Shown here: in pieces, positions 16,686-27,951 of the stretch
Layout of the letters: every line of letters begins with the position of its first letter
Position numbering within the stretch: the first letter of the stretch is position 1
Source: Ferrithrix thermotolerans DSM 19514
Lineage (GTDB): Bacteria; Actinomycetota; Acidimicrobiia; Acidimicrobiales; CAIXPF01
Direction of reading: 5' to 3'
Assembly: GCA_945906305.1 (NCBI GenBank)
Contig: CAMDQT010000014.1
Span: forward strand, 1-64,000
DNA length: 64,000 nt
Made by a program: the position numbers and the translations under genes
Notes under the pieces: generated by a model
What the model was told of the DNA's origin: nothing
Seen by the model: only the letters and a program-made list of their open reading frames with translations
The model's database searches: none

Positions 16686-18944
16686 ATGGTCACAGTCGAG
16701 CGGGTCCTGCCCTGGCACCGGGATAGTCCGCAACGCCAAACGGGCATCGAGCCTTTGTTGGTGGCCTTTCAGGGTCGCCAGGCCAGAAGCCAGGCCGAGT
16801 TGGTCCATCGGGCATGGGAATTGGCCTCAGGTCGTCACGCCGGTCAACTGCGCAAGTCGGGCGAGTCCTACTTCTCGCACCCCCTAGCGGTGGCGTTGAT
16901 CGTCGCCGAGCAGACCAACGACGCCGTAACAATCGCCGCCGCGCTGCTGCACGACGTGCTCGAGGACACCTCGGTCACGCTCGTTGACCTCGAGCGGGAG
17001 TTTCCTCCTGAGGTGGCGCTGATCGTGGATGGCGTCACCAAGCTTGATCGGATGCAGTTCGCCAGCCGCGAGGACCAACAAGCGGCCACGCTGCGCAAGA
17101 TGATCGTCGCCATGGCCAAGGACCTGCGGGTGTTGATCATCAAGCTGGCGGATCGTTTGCACAACATGCGAACCCTCGCCGCCATGACCGTGCAGGCGCA
17201 GCATCGCATCGCCCGGGAGACGCTCGACGTGTACGCCCCGTTGGCTCACCGTCTGGGCATGCAGGACATGCGTCAGCAGCTTGAGGACCTGGCCTTTGCC
17301 GCCCTTCATCCCAAGCGTTACGCCGAGATTGACACCATGGTCTGGAACCGCACGCCTGAGCGCGAGATGTACCTGACCGACGTCATTGAGGAGGTGCGCC
17401 AAAGGTTGAGCGTTCTGGGTATTGAGGCTGAGGTCACCGGGCGCCCGAAACACCTGTGGAGCATCTACGAGAAGATGGTGGTGAAGGGTCGTGAGTTCGA
17501 CGAGATCTTTGATCTCGTCGGCATCCGCGTGCTGGTGCACACCGTGACTGACGCCTATGCCGCAGTGGGTTCGATCCACGCCGCGTGGAAGCCGGTCCAG
17601 GGCCGTTTCAAGGACTTCATCGCCATGCCGAAGTTCAACAACTACCAGTCGTTGCACACGACGGTGATCGGGCCGCAGGCAAAGCTGCTCGAGGTACAGA
17701 TCCGCACCGTGGAAATGAACCTACGTTCCGAATATGGGGTCGCCGCGCACTGGCGCTACAAGTCTGCCGCGGCGGACACGGAGTGGTTGGACCGCATCGT
17801 GGACTGGCAGGTCGACGTGGTGGACCCCAAGGAGTTCATGGCCAACCTCAAGGTCGATCTCGACGAGGACGAGGTCATGGTGTTCACGCCCAAGGGGGCC
17901 GTTCTCAGCTTGCCCGTCGGCGCCACCCCGGTGGATTTCGCCTATGCCATCCATACCGCCATCGGCCATGCCTGTATCGGGGCGAAGGTTGACTCCCGCC
18001 TGGTGAGCCTGGACACGGCGTTGCATTCGGGCGAGACGGTGGAGATTTTCACCGCCAAAGCCGCCACCGCCGGACCGTCGCGAGAGTGGTTGACCACGGT
18101 GGCCACCCCCAAGGCCCAGGCTCGGATCCGTCAATGGCTCGCCGCACAGGACCGTGAGGATGTGGCCGAGAATGGGCGGGAGGAGGTCGAGACTGCTCTC
18201 CGGGTGGTCGGGCTGCCCGTGCAACAGATGCTTTCGCTCGGGCTGTTGGAGCAGGTGGCGCTGGCATTGAAGTTCAATGACCTCGATGCGTTGTACCGGG
18301 CCGTGGGGTCTGGCAACCTGTCCGCCCGTCTGGTGGCCTCGCGGGCGCGGCGTCAGTTGTCCGCCGCGGAACCCGACCAGGAAGTGCAGCTTTCGGGCCG
18401 GGTGCTGGGCCCGGAACGGGCCGATTCGCGACGGACATCCGCCGGGGTGCACGTCGAGGGCCTGGAGGATGTGTTGATCCGACTCGCCCGATGCTGCACG
18501 CCTGTTCCCGGCGATGAGGTGATCGGGTTTCACACCCGAGGACGCGGGGTGTCCGTGCACCGTGCGGACTGCGCCAACGCCGTCTCGCTGGCCGGGGCGC
18601 ATTCCGGACGCCTGGTTGAGGTGGAGTGGAGCAGCGATCAAGGCTCGCATTTCCTGGTCGCCATCGAGGTGAAAGCCATCGACCGCACCAGACTCTTGCG
18701 GGATGTGGCCACGGTGCTCGCCGACTACCACATCAACATCCTTGCCTGTCAGACGCTCACCGGGTCGGACCGTGTGTCCAAGATGCGGTTCGATTTCGAG
18801 ATCGGCGACCTCTCCCACCTGCAATCTGCGCTGGCCGCGGTGCAGGGCGTCGAGAGCGTCTATGACGTGCATCGGGTGCTGCCCGGTGGTGAGACCAATG
18901 CGGCGCCGCCGCCTCCGATGGCCAAGCCTCGGCGGGCGGGCTGA
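16686..18944 (+). CDS. rel: Bifunctional (p)ppGpp synthetase/hydrolase Rel
   Basis: The long RelA/SpoT homologue controlling the stringent response, 752 residues. The hydrolase HD domain has HDVLEDT and KLADRLHNM (about residues 50-200). The synthetase domain has RFKDFIAMPK and NNYQSLHTTVIGP (about 240-360). The RxKD form is the one associated with bifunctional enzymes. A TGS domain (DEVMVFTPKG) and a C-terminal ACT domain follow, with the conserved RCCTPVPGD between them. ATG 16686 follows AAAGGCGG by 6 nt and is preferred over the TTG at 16680. Confidence 0.96.
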   Translation: MVTVERVLPWHRDSPQRQTGIEPLLVAFQGRQARSQAELVHRAWELASGRHAGQLRKSGESYFSHPLAVALIVAEQTNDAVTIAAALLHDVLEDTSVTLVDLEREFPPEVALIVDGVTKLDRMQFASREDQQAATLRKMIVAMAKDLRVLIIKLADRLHNMRTLAAMTVQAQHRIARETLDVYAPLAHRLGMQDMRQQLEDLAFAALHPKRYAEIDTMVWNRTPEREMYLTDVIEEVRQRLSVLGIEAEVTGRPKHLWSIYEKMVVKGREFDEIFDLVGIRVLVHTVTDAYAAVGSIHAAWKPVQGRFKDFIAMPKFNNYQSLHTTVIGPQAKLLEVQIRTVEMNLRSEYGVAAHWRYKSAAADTEWLDRIVDWQVDVVDPKEFMANLKVDLDEDEVMVFTPKGAVLSLPVGATPVDFAYAIHTAIGHACIGAKVDSRLVSLDTALHSGETVEIFTAKAATAGPSREWLTTVATPKAQARIRQWLAAQDREDVAENGREEVETALRVVGLPVQQMLSLGLLEQVALALKFNDLDALYRAVGSGNLSARLVASRARRQLSAAEPDQEVQLSGRVLGPERADSRRTSAGVHVEGLEDVLIRLARCCTPVPGDEVIGFHTRGRGVSVHRADCANAVSLAGAHSGRLVEVEWSSDQGSHFLVAIEVKAIDRTRLLRDVATVLADYHINILACQTLTGSDRVSKMRFDFEIGDLSHLQSALAAVQGVESVYDVHRVLPGGETNAAPPPPMAKPRRAG

Positions 18945-18975
18945 GGGCCACATCGGCGCTTCGGCGATGGTCCGA

Positions 18976-18981
18976 TAGCTT
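18976..18981 (+). promoter_or_regulatory. -10 hexamer TAGCTT for hisS
   Basis: TAGCTT lies 8 nt before the GTG at 18990, with no ribosome site between; leaderless start likely. Confidence 0.55.
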
Positions 18982-18989
18982 GTTCAGAC

Positions 18990-20261
18990 GTGGCTGACAC
19001 CTTCCAGGCTCCCCGAGGCACCCGTGACATCCTGGCGCCGGAATCGGAGCGTTGGCATGTGCTTGTGGCCCGGTTCGCTCACGCGGCGCGGCAGGCGGGC
19101 TATCGCCCGGTGATCCCCCCGATGTTCGAGGACCTCGCGGTCTTTCAACGGGTGGGGGAGTCCACCGACGTGGTGCGCAAGGAGATGTTCCTGCTCGAGG
19201 CGCGAGATGGCGATGCCCGCCAGGCGCTTCGCCCCGAGCAGACGGCGTCGGTGTGCCGCATGTTCGCCCAGCATCGGCCGGCCACGCCATGGAAGGTGTT
19301 CTACTCCGGTTCCAACTTCCGCTACGAGCGCCCGCAGAAGGGCCGCTACCGCCAGTTCGACCAGGTCGGAGCAGAGGTGCTCGGCACCGACGACCCTGAT
19401 GTCGACGTCGAGATCATCGCCTTGGCCTGGCGGTTTTTTGAACAGATCGGGCTTCGTCAGGTGAGCCTGCAACTGAACTCACTGGGCGACGGCGAGGGAC
19501 GGGCAAATTACCTGGCCTCATTACGGGAGTACTTCGGTGTTCATGTCGGCGCCTTGTCGGCGCAGTCCCGGGAAACCTTGTCGATCAATCCGCTTCGGGT
19601 GCTCGACTCCAAGCGACCCGAAGATGGCGAGATCGTTGCGGGGGCACCGCGGATGGTCGATCACCTCTCCCCGCAGGACCGCGCCCATTTCGACGGTGTG
19701 CGGGCCGGACTCGACGCGCTCCACATTCCCTACGAGCTCACGCCCCGGCTCGTTCGGGGACTGGACTACTACACGCGCACCACCTTCGAATTCGCCTCGG
19801 CCGCGCTCGACGCGGCGCAGAATGCGGTGGGGGGCGGAGGCCGCTACGACGGTCTGGTGGCCGATCTCGGCGGGCCGGGCGTAGCGGGGGTGGGCTTTGC
19901 CCTTGGCGTGGACAGGATCCTGCTGGCTTGCGATGCCGAGGAAACCTTCGGCCCGCCTCCTAGTGCCGTTGACGTCTTTGTGGTCAGCACCGTGGCGGGC
20001 ACCGACGCCCTTGAACTCACCGCGGAGCTGCGCGCCGCGGGGATCGGCGCCGACCGGGCATTCGATTCCCGTTCGATGAAATCGCAGATGAAGGCGGCGG
20101 ATCGCAGCGGAGCCCGCTTGGCCCTGATCGTCGGCTCGCAGGAGCTGGAATCGGGCAACGTGATGCTGCGTCCGCTGCGCGCCGACACGCACCAACAGTT
20201 GGTGCCGAGGGTCGAGGTGGTGGCTCGGGTCCGAGCCGCGCTGGACGCCACCGAGAGCTGA
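18990..20261 (+). CDS. hisS: Histidine-tRNA ligase
   Basis: A class II synthetase of 423 residues that charges tRNA-His. Motif 1 to 3 regions are visible: QAPRGTRDIL at the N-terminus, FRYERPQKGRYRQFDQVGAE for motif 2, the histidine-specific LVRGLDYYTRTTFEF, and GVGFALGVDRI as motif 3. The C-terminal anticodon-binding domain begins around residue 328 with DVFVVS. It starts at a GTG behind its own -10 hexamer, so it is probably transcribed separately from rel. Confidence 0.96.
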   Translation: MADTFQAPRGTRDILAPESERWHVLVARFAHAARQAGYRPVIPPMFEDLAVFQRVGESTDVVRKEMFLLEARDGDARQALRPEQTASVCRMFAQHRPATPWKVFYSGSNFRYERPQKGRYRQFDQVGAEVLGTDDPDVDVEIIALAWRFFEQIGLRQVSLQLNSLGDGEGRANYLASLREYFGVHVGALSAQSRETLSINPLRVLDSKRPEDGEIVAGAPRMVDHLSPQDRAHFDGVRAGLDALHIPYELTPRLVRGLDYYTRTTFEFASAALDAAQNAVGGGGRYDGLVADLGGPGVAGVGFALGVDRILLACDAEETFGPPPSAVDVFVVSTVAGTDALELTAELRAAGIGADRAFDSRSMKSQMKAADRSGARLALIVGSQELESGNVMLRPLRADTHQQLVPRVEVVARVRAALDATES

Positions 20262-20324
20262 CGCCGGGCGCAGTCGCCCGCTGCCCGCTCCGCTCACTAC
20301 GTCGGTGCCGGGTCACTGAGCCGC

Positions 20325-20330
20325 TAGGTT
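20325..20330 (+). promoter_or_regulatory. -10 hexamer TAGGTT for aspS
   Basis: TAGGTT lies 8 nt before the GTG at 20339; no ribosome site follows it. Confidence 0.55.
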
Positions 20331-20338
20331 CTTGCCCC

Positions 20339-22108
20339 GTGACGGACCCTGCCCAGACCTCCATGCGTACCCACTACTGCGGCGGCCTCGGTGAGGCACA
20401 ACTCGGCCTGACCGTGTCGTTGTGTGGTTGGGTGGCCCATCGTCGCGAGCACGGCGCCAGCCTTGCCTTCGTCGATCTCCGCGACCGCACGGGCGTGATT
20501 CAGTGTGTCGTGGACGGATCGGTGGACGTGCGCAACGAGTATGTCCTGCGAGTGACCGGCACCGTGACCCGGCGCCCCGCTGGTAACGAGAACGCCGAGA
20601 TCCCCACTGGTGCAGTGGAGATCACCGGCTGCGAGGTGGAGATCCTCGCCGCATCCGAGCCGCCGCCCATCCCGCTCTCGGACCGGATTGACGTCGACGA
20701 GAACCAACGTTTGCGCTTTCGCTACCTGGACCTTCGGCGCGAGCGTCTGCAACGAAATCTGCGTACTCGGGCCAGGGTCAACTCCGTCATCCGCCAGTCG
20801 ATGGAGTCGCAGGGGTTTCTCGAGATCGAGACGCCGATGTTGATCGCCTCCACGCCTGAAGGCGCGCGCGATTTCGTGGTACCCAGCCGACTCAAGCCCG
20901 GCCATTTCTATGCGCTGCCCCAGTCGCCGCAGCTTTTCAAGCAGCTGTCGATGGTTGGTGGCATGGACCGCTATTACCAGATTGCCCGCTGCCTCCGAGA
21001 CGAGGACCTGCGCGCCGACCGCCAGTTTGAGTTCACCCAGCTCGACGCGGAGGCCAGCTTCGTCTCCGGTGACGACGTTCGTCGTTTCATCACCGAAGCG
21101 GTGCTCGCCGCGGCCGAGTCGGTGACTGGCTCCCGCCCGGCCTTTCTGGGCGATCTGACCTGGCACGAGGCCCAGGAGCGGTTCGGCTCGGACAAGCCCG
21201 ATGTGCGCTTCGGTATGGAGCTGGTGGAGCTCACGCCATCGTTCGCGGCCACTGAGTTCAACGCGTTCCGTGCGCCCTGCGTGAAGGCGATCCGAGAGCC
21301 GGGTGGCGCTACTCGGACCCGCAAACAACTCGACGAGCTGACCGAGAACGCCAAGCGCTGGGGCGCCAAAGGCCTGGTGTGGATGCGGGTCGAGGAGGAC
21401 GGGGGGCTCACCTCTCCCGTGGCCAAGTTCCTCTCCGCCGCGGAGCTAGCGGCGATCGTCACCACCATGGAGGCGCGACCCGGCGACGTGTTGTATCTGG
21501 TGGCCGACGAACGCAACGTCGTGCGCCACGTCTTGGGTCTGTTGCGGTTGCATCTCGGCCGCCCACCGGTCAACCAAGGGGGCCTCAACTTCTTGTGGGT
21601 CATGGACTTCCCGCTCTTCGAAGGTATCGACGCCGAGACTGGCGGTCCCATCCCGGCCCATCATCCCTTCACCATGCCCCACCCCGAGGACATCGCCAGC
21701 CTCGGTGATCTCCACGACGCCGTGCCCGGCGCAGACGTGCTGCTGGCCTGCCGGTCCCAGGCCTATGACCTCGTGCTCAACGGTTGGGAGCTGGGCTCGG
21801 GAAGTGTCCGGATCCACCGTGGCGATGTGCAGCAGCGGATCTTTGAGTTGCTCGGCATCGGCGAGGTCGAACAACAGCGCAAGTTCGGGTTCCTCCTCGA
21901 CGCCTTCCGCTACGGTGCCCCACCGCACGCCGGGTTTGCCTTTGGGATTGATCGCCTCGTGGCCCTGCTCTCGGGTGAGGAGAACATTCGCGAGGTCATT
22001 GCTTTCCCCAAAACCCAGTCCGGCCTCGATCCGCTTACCAACGCGCCGACGGAGCTCGATCAGCGCCAACTCAACGAGTTGGGTCTCCGGGTGCTGCCGA
22101 AGGGCTGA
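20339..22108 (+). CDS. aspS: Aspartate-tRNA ligase (bacterial type)
   Basis: A class IIb synthetase of 589 residues. The N-terminal OB fold contains LCGWVAHRREHGASLAFVDLRD, motif 2 is RYYQIARCLRDEDLRADRQ, the bacteria-specific GAD insertion spans about residues 290-410, and motif 3 is GFAFGIDRLVALL. The sequence alone does not tell me whether it is discriminating or also charges tRNA-Asn. Starts at GTG with a -10 hexamer 8 nt upstream and converges with the gene ending at 22130. Confidence 0.96.
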   Translation: MTDPAQTSMRTHYCGGLGEAQLGLTVSLCGWVAHRREHGASLAFVDLRDRTGVIQCVVDGSVDVRNEYVLRVTGTVTRRPAGNENAEIPTGAVEITGCEVEILAASEPPPIPLSDRIDVDENQRLRFRYLDLRRERLQRNLRTRARVNSVIRQSMESQGFLEIETPMLIASTPEGARDFVVPSRLKPGHFYALPQSPQLFKQLSMVGGMDRYYQIARCLRDEDLRADRQFEFTQLDAEASFVSGDDVRRFITEAVLAAAESVTGSRPAFLGDLTWHEAQERFGSDKPDVRFGMELVELTPSFAATEFNAFRAPCVKAIREPGGATRTRKQLDELTENAKRWGAKGLVWMRVEEDGGLTSPVAKFLSAAELAAIVTTMEARPGDVLYLVADERNVVRHVLGLLRLHLGRPPVNQGGLNFLWVMDFPLFEGIDAETGGPIPAHHPFTMPHPEDIASLGDLHDAVPGADVLLACRSQAYDLVLNGWELGSGSVRIHRGDVQQRIFELLGIGEVEQQRKFGFLLDAFRYGAPPHAGFAFGIDRLVALLSGEENIREVIAFPKTQSGLDPLTNAPTELDQRQLNELGLRVLPKG

Positions 22109-22129
22109 GCCCTCGCGGCGCGGTGCGCC

Positions 22130-22714
22130 TCAGACGACGGCGAATTCGATGACGACGCTGGCGGAGTCGAGACTCGGAAAGGCCAGCCGCCGGTCGCGCA
22201 CGACCCGGTTTGGATCGACGAACATCGTCACGGACACTTCGATGCCATCGCGAAACGCCCGGGCCTCGTTTTGGCTCAGGGACTCGACGTGAACGCCCAT
22301 CCGCTGAAGTTCGTGGACAACGGCTACGGCAACCTCGCGGGCGTTGAACCCGGTGGTTTGGAACGCGACCCGGCCTATGTTCTGGACGGACTGGCCCGCG
22401 ACCTCGGTGAGCCCGCAAGGCAGGCTCACCCCAGCCAGCAGCCGATCAATGGCCCCGGAACGTTCGCTCACCGAGCGGGTCAAGCTCAGGTCGGCACCGA
22501 GGAGTTCCTCCTGTTCCGAGAACGCTCGAGTCGTCAGATCGATCACGCGACCGGTCGGCTCAAAGGTGACATAGCCGAATCCCAGCCCAGCCAGCCTGCG
22601 GCGCCACGTGCCGACGAACACGAAGGCGCTCAACACCATCATCGCCAACAGCGATGCCACCAGCCAGAGCAGCCCAATTCTCCCCAGCCAGGTTTCCACG
22701 GTGACAGTTCCCAC
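22130..22714 (-). CDS. Hypothetical membrane-anchored protein
   Basis: No family recognised. From GTG 22714 the protein has 194 residues: one hydrophobic helix at about 12-35 (LLWLVASLLAMMV), then a basic stop-transfer stretch and a cytoplasmic or outer domain of about 155 residues with mixed alpha/beta character. CAGAAT, a weak -10 hexamer, lies 6 nt before this GTG on the minus strand. The frame extends to a GTG at 22780, adding 22 residues. It is divergent from rarA and tail-to-tail with aspS. Confidence 0.6.
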   Translation of the reverse strand: MGTVTVETWLGRIGLLWLVASLLAMMVLSAFVFVGTWRRRLAGLGFGYVTFEPTGRVIDLTTRAFSEQEELLGADLSLTRSVSERSGAIDRLLAGVSLPCGLTEVAGQSVQNIGRVAFQTTGFNAREVAVAVVHELQRMGVHVESLSQNEARAFRDGIEVSVTMFVDPNRVVRDRRLAFPSLDSASVVIEFAVV

Positions 22715-22825
22715 GGCAGTATTCTGCCCGTGATCTGCGCGGGCGAAAAGGCCGGTGACGCTGCGAGAGTACATGGGCACCGTTGGCGTTGACAGCGGCC
22801 GTGCCCTGCGCCGTGGGCGGTGTCC

Positions 22826-22831
22826 TAGGAT
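22826..22831 (+). promoter_or_regulatory. -10 hexamer TAGGAT for rarA
   Basis: TAGGAT lies 8 nt before the GTG at 22840 and supports it over the upstream in-frame start at 22783. Confidence 0.55.
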
Positions 22832-22839
22832 GCGTGGCC

Positions 22840-24162
22840 GTGAGCGCGTCCGACGACCTCTTTGGTGTGGTAGCGGAACAACAGCTCAGAGGGCGAGCGC
22901 CGCTCGCCGAGCGGCTTCGGCCGCGACGACTTGACGAGGTGGTAGGCCACCAGCAGTTGCTAGGGCCGGGGAGGCCACTACGGGCGCTCGTCGATGCCGA
23001 TCGTCTCACCTCGTTGATCCTGTGGGGTCCACCGGGGACCGGAAAGACCACGCTGGCCAGGTTGCTGGCGGAGGCGTCCTCGTCGGCGTTCGTGCAGTTG
23101 TCGGCGGTCACGGCCACGGTGAAAGACGTGCGGGAGGTCAACGCCGAGGCCCAGCGACGCCTCGGTGAGCATGGCCAGGGCACCATCTTGTTCCTCGACG
23201 AGGTCCACCGGTTCAACCGTGCCCAGCAAGACGCCCTGCTCCCAGCAGTGGAGTCTGGCCTGTTGACCTTCATTGGCGCGACCACGGAGAACCCCTACTT
23301 CGAGGTCAACCCGCCGCTGCTTTCGCGTTCCTCGCTGTTTCGCCTCGACCCGCTGACGGTTCCGGACATCCTTCAGCTTCTTCAGCGGGGGCTTGGTGCG
23401 CTCGCTGTGCAAGCCGAGGAAGTGGCCCTGGGGCACCTCGCCCGCGTGGCCAACGGCGATGCCCGTCATGCCCTCGGTGCCCTTGAGGTGGCGGCCGCGC
23501 TCGCGAGGAGCCGCCGCGACCCCCGAACGCCGGCCATGGAGGCGGTCATTACCTTCGACGATGCCGTCGAGGCGTTAGGGACCAAGGCAATTGGGTACGG
23601 CATCGACGAGCACTATGACGTAGCCAGTGCCCTTATCAAGGCCATCCGCGGGTCTGATCCCGACGGTGGAATGTACTGGCTGGCCCACATGCTCGAGGCC
23701 GGCGAGGACGCCCGCTTCATCGCCCGACGTTTGGTCATCCTCGCCTCGGAGGATGTCGGCCTGGCGGACCCCATGGCCCTAGTCCTCGCCGACGCGGCAG
23801 CTCGTGCGGTCGACTATGTGGGCTTGCCCGAAGCCAGACTCAGCCTGGCTCACGCCGTGTTGTACCTGGCCACCGCGCCGAAGTCGAACCGGGTGTACCT
23901 GGCGCTAGAGGCAGCGGTGGACGCGGTACGAAGCCGCCCCAACCCCGGGGTGCCAGCGCACCTGCGGGGTAGCGGTTACCGGGGGGCGGAGCAACTCGGT
24001 CACGGCGTCGGCTATCGCTACCCCCATGACGACCCGCGTGGATGGGTTGAGCAGCAGTACCTGCCCGATGGGGTGAGCGGAGGCTTCTACCATCCGTCCC
24101 AACATGGTCGAGAGGCCACCACCGCGCAGCGCTGGCCTTACCCACCCCCAGGTGAGCAATGA
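22840..24162 (+). CDS. rarA: Replication-associated recombination protein RarA (MgsA) AAA+ ATPase
   Basis: A 440-residue AAA+ ATPase related to clamp loaders that acts at stalled replication forks. Walker A is GPPGTGKTT, Walker B is ILFLDEVHRFN, sensor 1 is GATTENPYFEVNPPLLSR. The C-terminal tetramerisation region holds the family block YDVASALIKAIRGSDPD and ARRLVILASEDVGLADP. The N-terminus PLAERLRPRRLDEVVGHQ is reached from GTG 22840. Its stop overlaps the next ATG (ATGA); the two small membrane protein genes and alaS downstream are the usual actinobacterial neighbours. Confidence 0.95.
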   Translation: MSASDDLFGVVAEQQLRGRAPLAERLRPRRLDEVVGHQQLLGPGRPLRALVDADRLTSLILWGPPGTGKTTLARLLAEASSSAFVQLSAVTATVKDVREVNAEAQRRLGEHGQGTILFLDEVHRFNRAQQDALLPAVESGLLTFIGATTENPYFEVNPPLLSRSSLFRLDPLTVPDILQLLQRGLGALAVQAEEVALGHLARVANGDARHALGALEVAAALARSRRDPRTPAMEAVITFDDAVEALGTKAIGYGIDEHYDVASALIKAIRGSDPDGGMYWLAHMLEAGEDARFIARRLVILASEDVGLADPMALVLADAAARAVDYVGLPEARLSLAHAVLYLATAPKSNRVYLALEAAVDAVRSRPNPGVPAHLRGSGYRGAEQLGHGVGYRYPHDDPRGWVEQQYLPDGVSGGFYHPSQHGREATTAQRWPYPPPGEQ

Positions 24163-24578
24163 GCGCCTCGGATCTTGCGGCGGTGGTGGTGGTCATCGTC
24201 GCCACGCTGGCGTGTGGGGCGTTGGTGGTGACGGCCTGGAACCTTGTCCTGGCGGCCCGCCGACTACGGCGTGGTGCGGCGCGCCTTGAAGCGGCCGCGG
24301 ACGCCTTGCGTAACGAGTTGCTCGCGGTGTCCGCGGAAGCCCGGCGCTCCCTGATGCGGGCCGAAGACCAGCTAGACCGGGCCGGCCACCTGGTCGAAGT
24401 CATCGAGCAGGCATCCAAGATGACCTACCGTACGGTGGCCAACCCGGTGATCAAGGCCGCGGCAGTGGCGTCGGGAGTCCGACGAGGGGCGAACCGGCTG
24501 CGTCAAAGCGGCGAGGATGAGCCAGCTCCACCTTCGGAGCAGACTCGGCGCCGTGGTGAGGGGAAAGATCGACGATGA
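24159..24578 (+). CDS. DUF948-like small membrane protein
   Basis: A 139-residue protein with one N-terminal membrane helix (about 5-30), then a long helix rich in Ala, Arg and Glu that looks coiled-coil (RLRRGAARLEAAADALRNEL onward), and a charged, disordered tail. The topology and position between rarA and alaS resemble the actinobacterial DUF948 proteins; the family assignment is by pattern, not search. It overlaps rarA by ATGA and so is probably co-translated. Function unknown. Confidence 0.7.
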   Translation: MSASDLAAVVVVIVATLACGALVVTAWNLVLAARRLRRGAARLEAAADALRNELLAVSAEARRSLMRAEDQLDRAGHLVEVIEQASKMTYRTVANPVIKAAAVASGVRRGANRLRQSGEDEPAPPSEQTRRRGEGKDRR

Positions 24579-24591
24579 CGAGGCAGCCAGC

Positions 24592-24810
24592 ATGAGGCGG
24601 ATTTTCTGGATGGCGTTCGGCGCGGCCGTCGTCACGCTTGCGAAGCGATGGACGGTGCGTACCGCCGCCGCGGTCATTGACCAGTATGCGCCGGCGGCGA
24701 TGGGCAAACGAGTGGTGATCAATGCCGGTCAGCGGGTCGACGCAGCCCGCCGCGAGGGCAAAGCCGCGATGGTCGAAACCGAGCAGCGCTTGCGGGCCAA
24801 ACTTCGCTGA
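24592..24810 (+). CDS. Small hypothetical protein between rarA and alaS
   Basis: A 72-residue protein beginning MRRIFWMAFGAAVVTLAKRW, with a short hydrophobic N-terminal segment and a basic amphipathic remainder. The ATG at 24592 has GAGG about 9 nt upstream; an earlier in-frame ATG at 24517 would lie within the preceding gene. A similar small protein accompanies the DUF948 gene before alaS in other actinobacteria, as far as I recall. Nothing more specific can be said. Confidence 0.6.
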   Translation: MRRIFWMAFGAAVVTLAKRWTVRTAAAVIDQYAPAAMGKRVVINAGQRVDAARREGKAAMVETEQRLRAKLR

Positions 24811-24843
24811 GGTCAAGACCGCGAAAGACTACAGGGGCTGGGG

Positions 24844-24849
24844 TAAGCT
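24844..24849 (+). promoter_or_regulatory. -10 hexamer TAAGCT for alaS
   Basis: TAAGCT lies 11 nt before the ATG at 24861, slightly wider than the other leaderless promoters; the mRNA would have a leader of only a few nucleotides. Confidence 0.5.
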
Positions 24850-24860
24850 CACCGCTGCAT

Positions 24861-27417
<2,557 letters not shown>

Positions 27418-27425
<8 letters not shown>

Positions 27426-27951
27426 GTCCACCGATCGGCGTTCGCTCGGTCTCGACCTGGGCGAGCGGCGTATTGGTGTGGCGCTGTGCGACTCCGCCGG
27501 CTTGCTGGCCACGCCCTACGAGGTGCTGCAACGCAGTGGTGATCGGGGACAAGATCATCGGCGCATCGCCCAGCTCGTGGCGGAGGCCGCGGCGGTGCGG
27601 GTGGTGGTCGGCTTACCGAGATCGCTCGACGGTGCATCGGGCCCCGCTGCCCTAGCGGTGCTCGAGGAGATCGAGCAGCTAGCTGCGGTGCTGTCGGTGC
27701 CGGTGTGCACTCACGACGAACGTCTGACGACGGTCATGGCCCAACAGTCGCTACGACGGGCCGGGGTGAACTCCAAGAAAGGCCGCAAGGTTGTTGACCA
27801 GGTCGCGGCGGCGGTCATTCTGCAGGCTTGGCTCGACACCGAGGCCGCCGCCATGAACACGGAGACGCCCCCGCCGCGCCAAGATGGGCCCGCCGCCTCG
27901 CAACGGGCGGTAACGGTGACCGGGCAGCGCAACCAATCGGAGGACCCATGA
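27418..27951 (+). CDS. ruvX: YqgF/RuvX family Holliday junction resolvase-like protein
   Basis: An RNase H-fold protein of 177 residues; family members are implicated in 5'-end processing of pre-16S rRNA and resemble RuvC. The core is recognisable: LGLDLGERRIGVALCD with the first Asp, VVVGLPRSLDGASGP, and THDERLTTVMAQQSL. The GTG at 27418 overlaps the alaS stop by 8 nt and gives the family N-terminus. The last 35 residues are a polar tail. It overlaps mltG by ATGA. alaS-ruvX-mltG-aroE is the common bacterial order. Confidence 0.92.
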
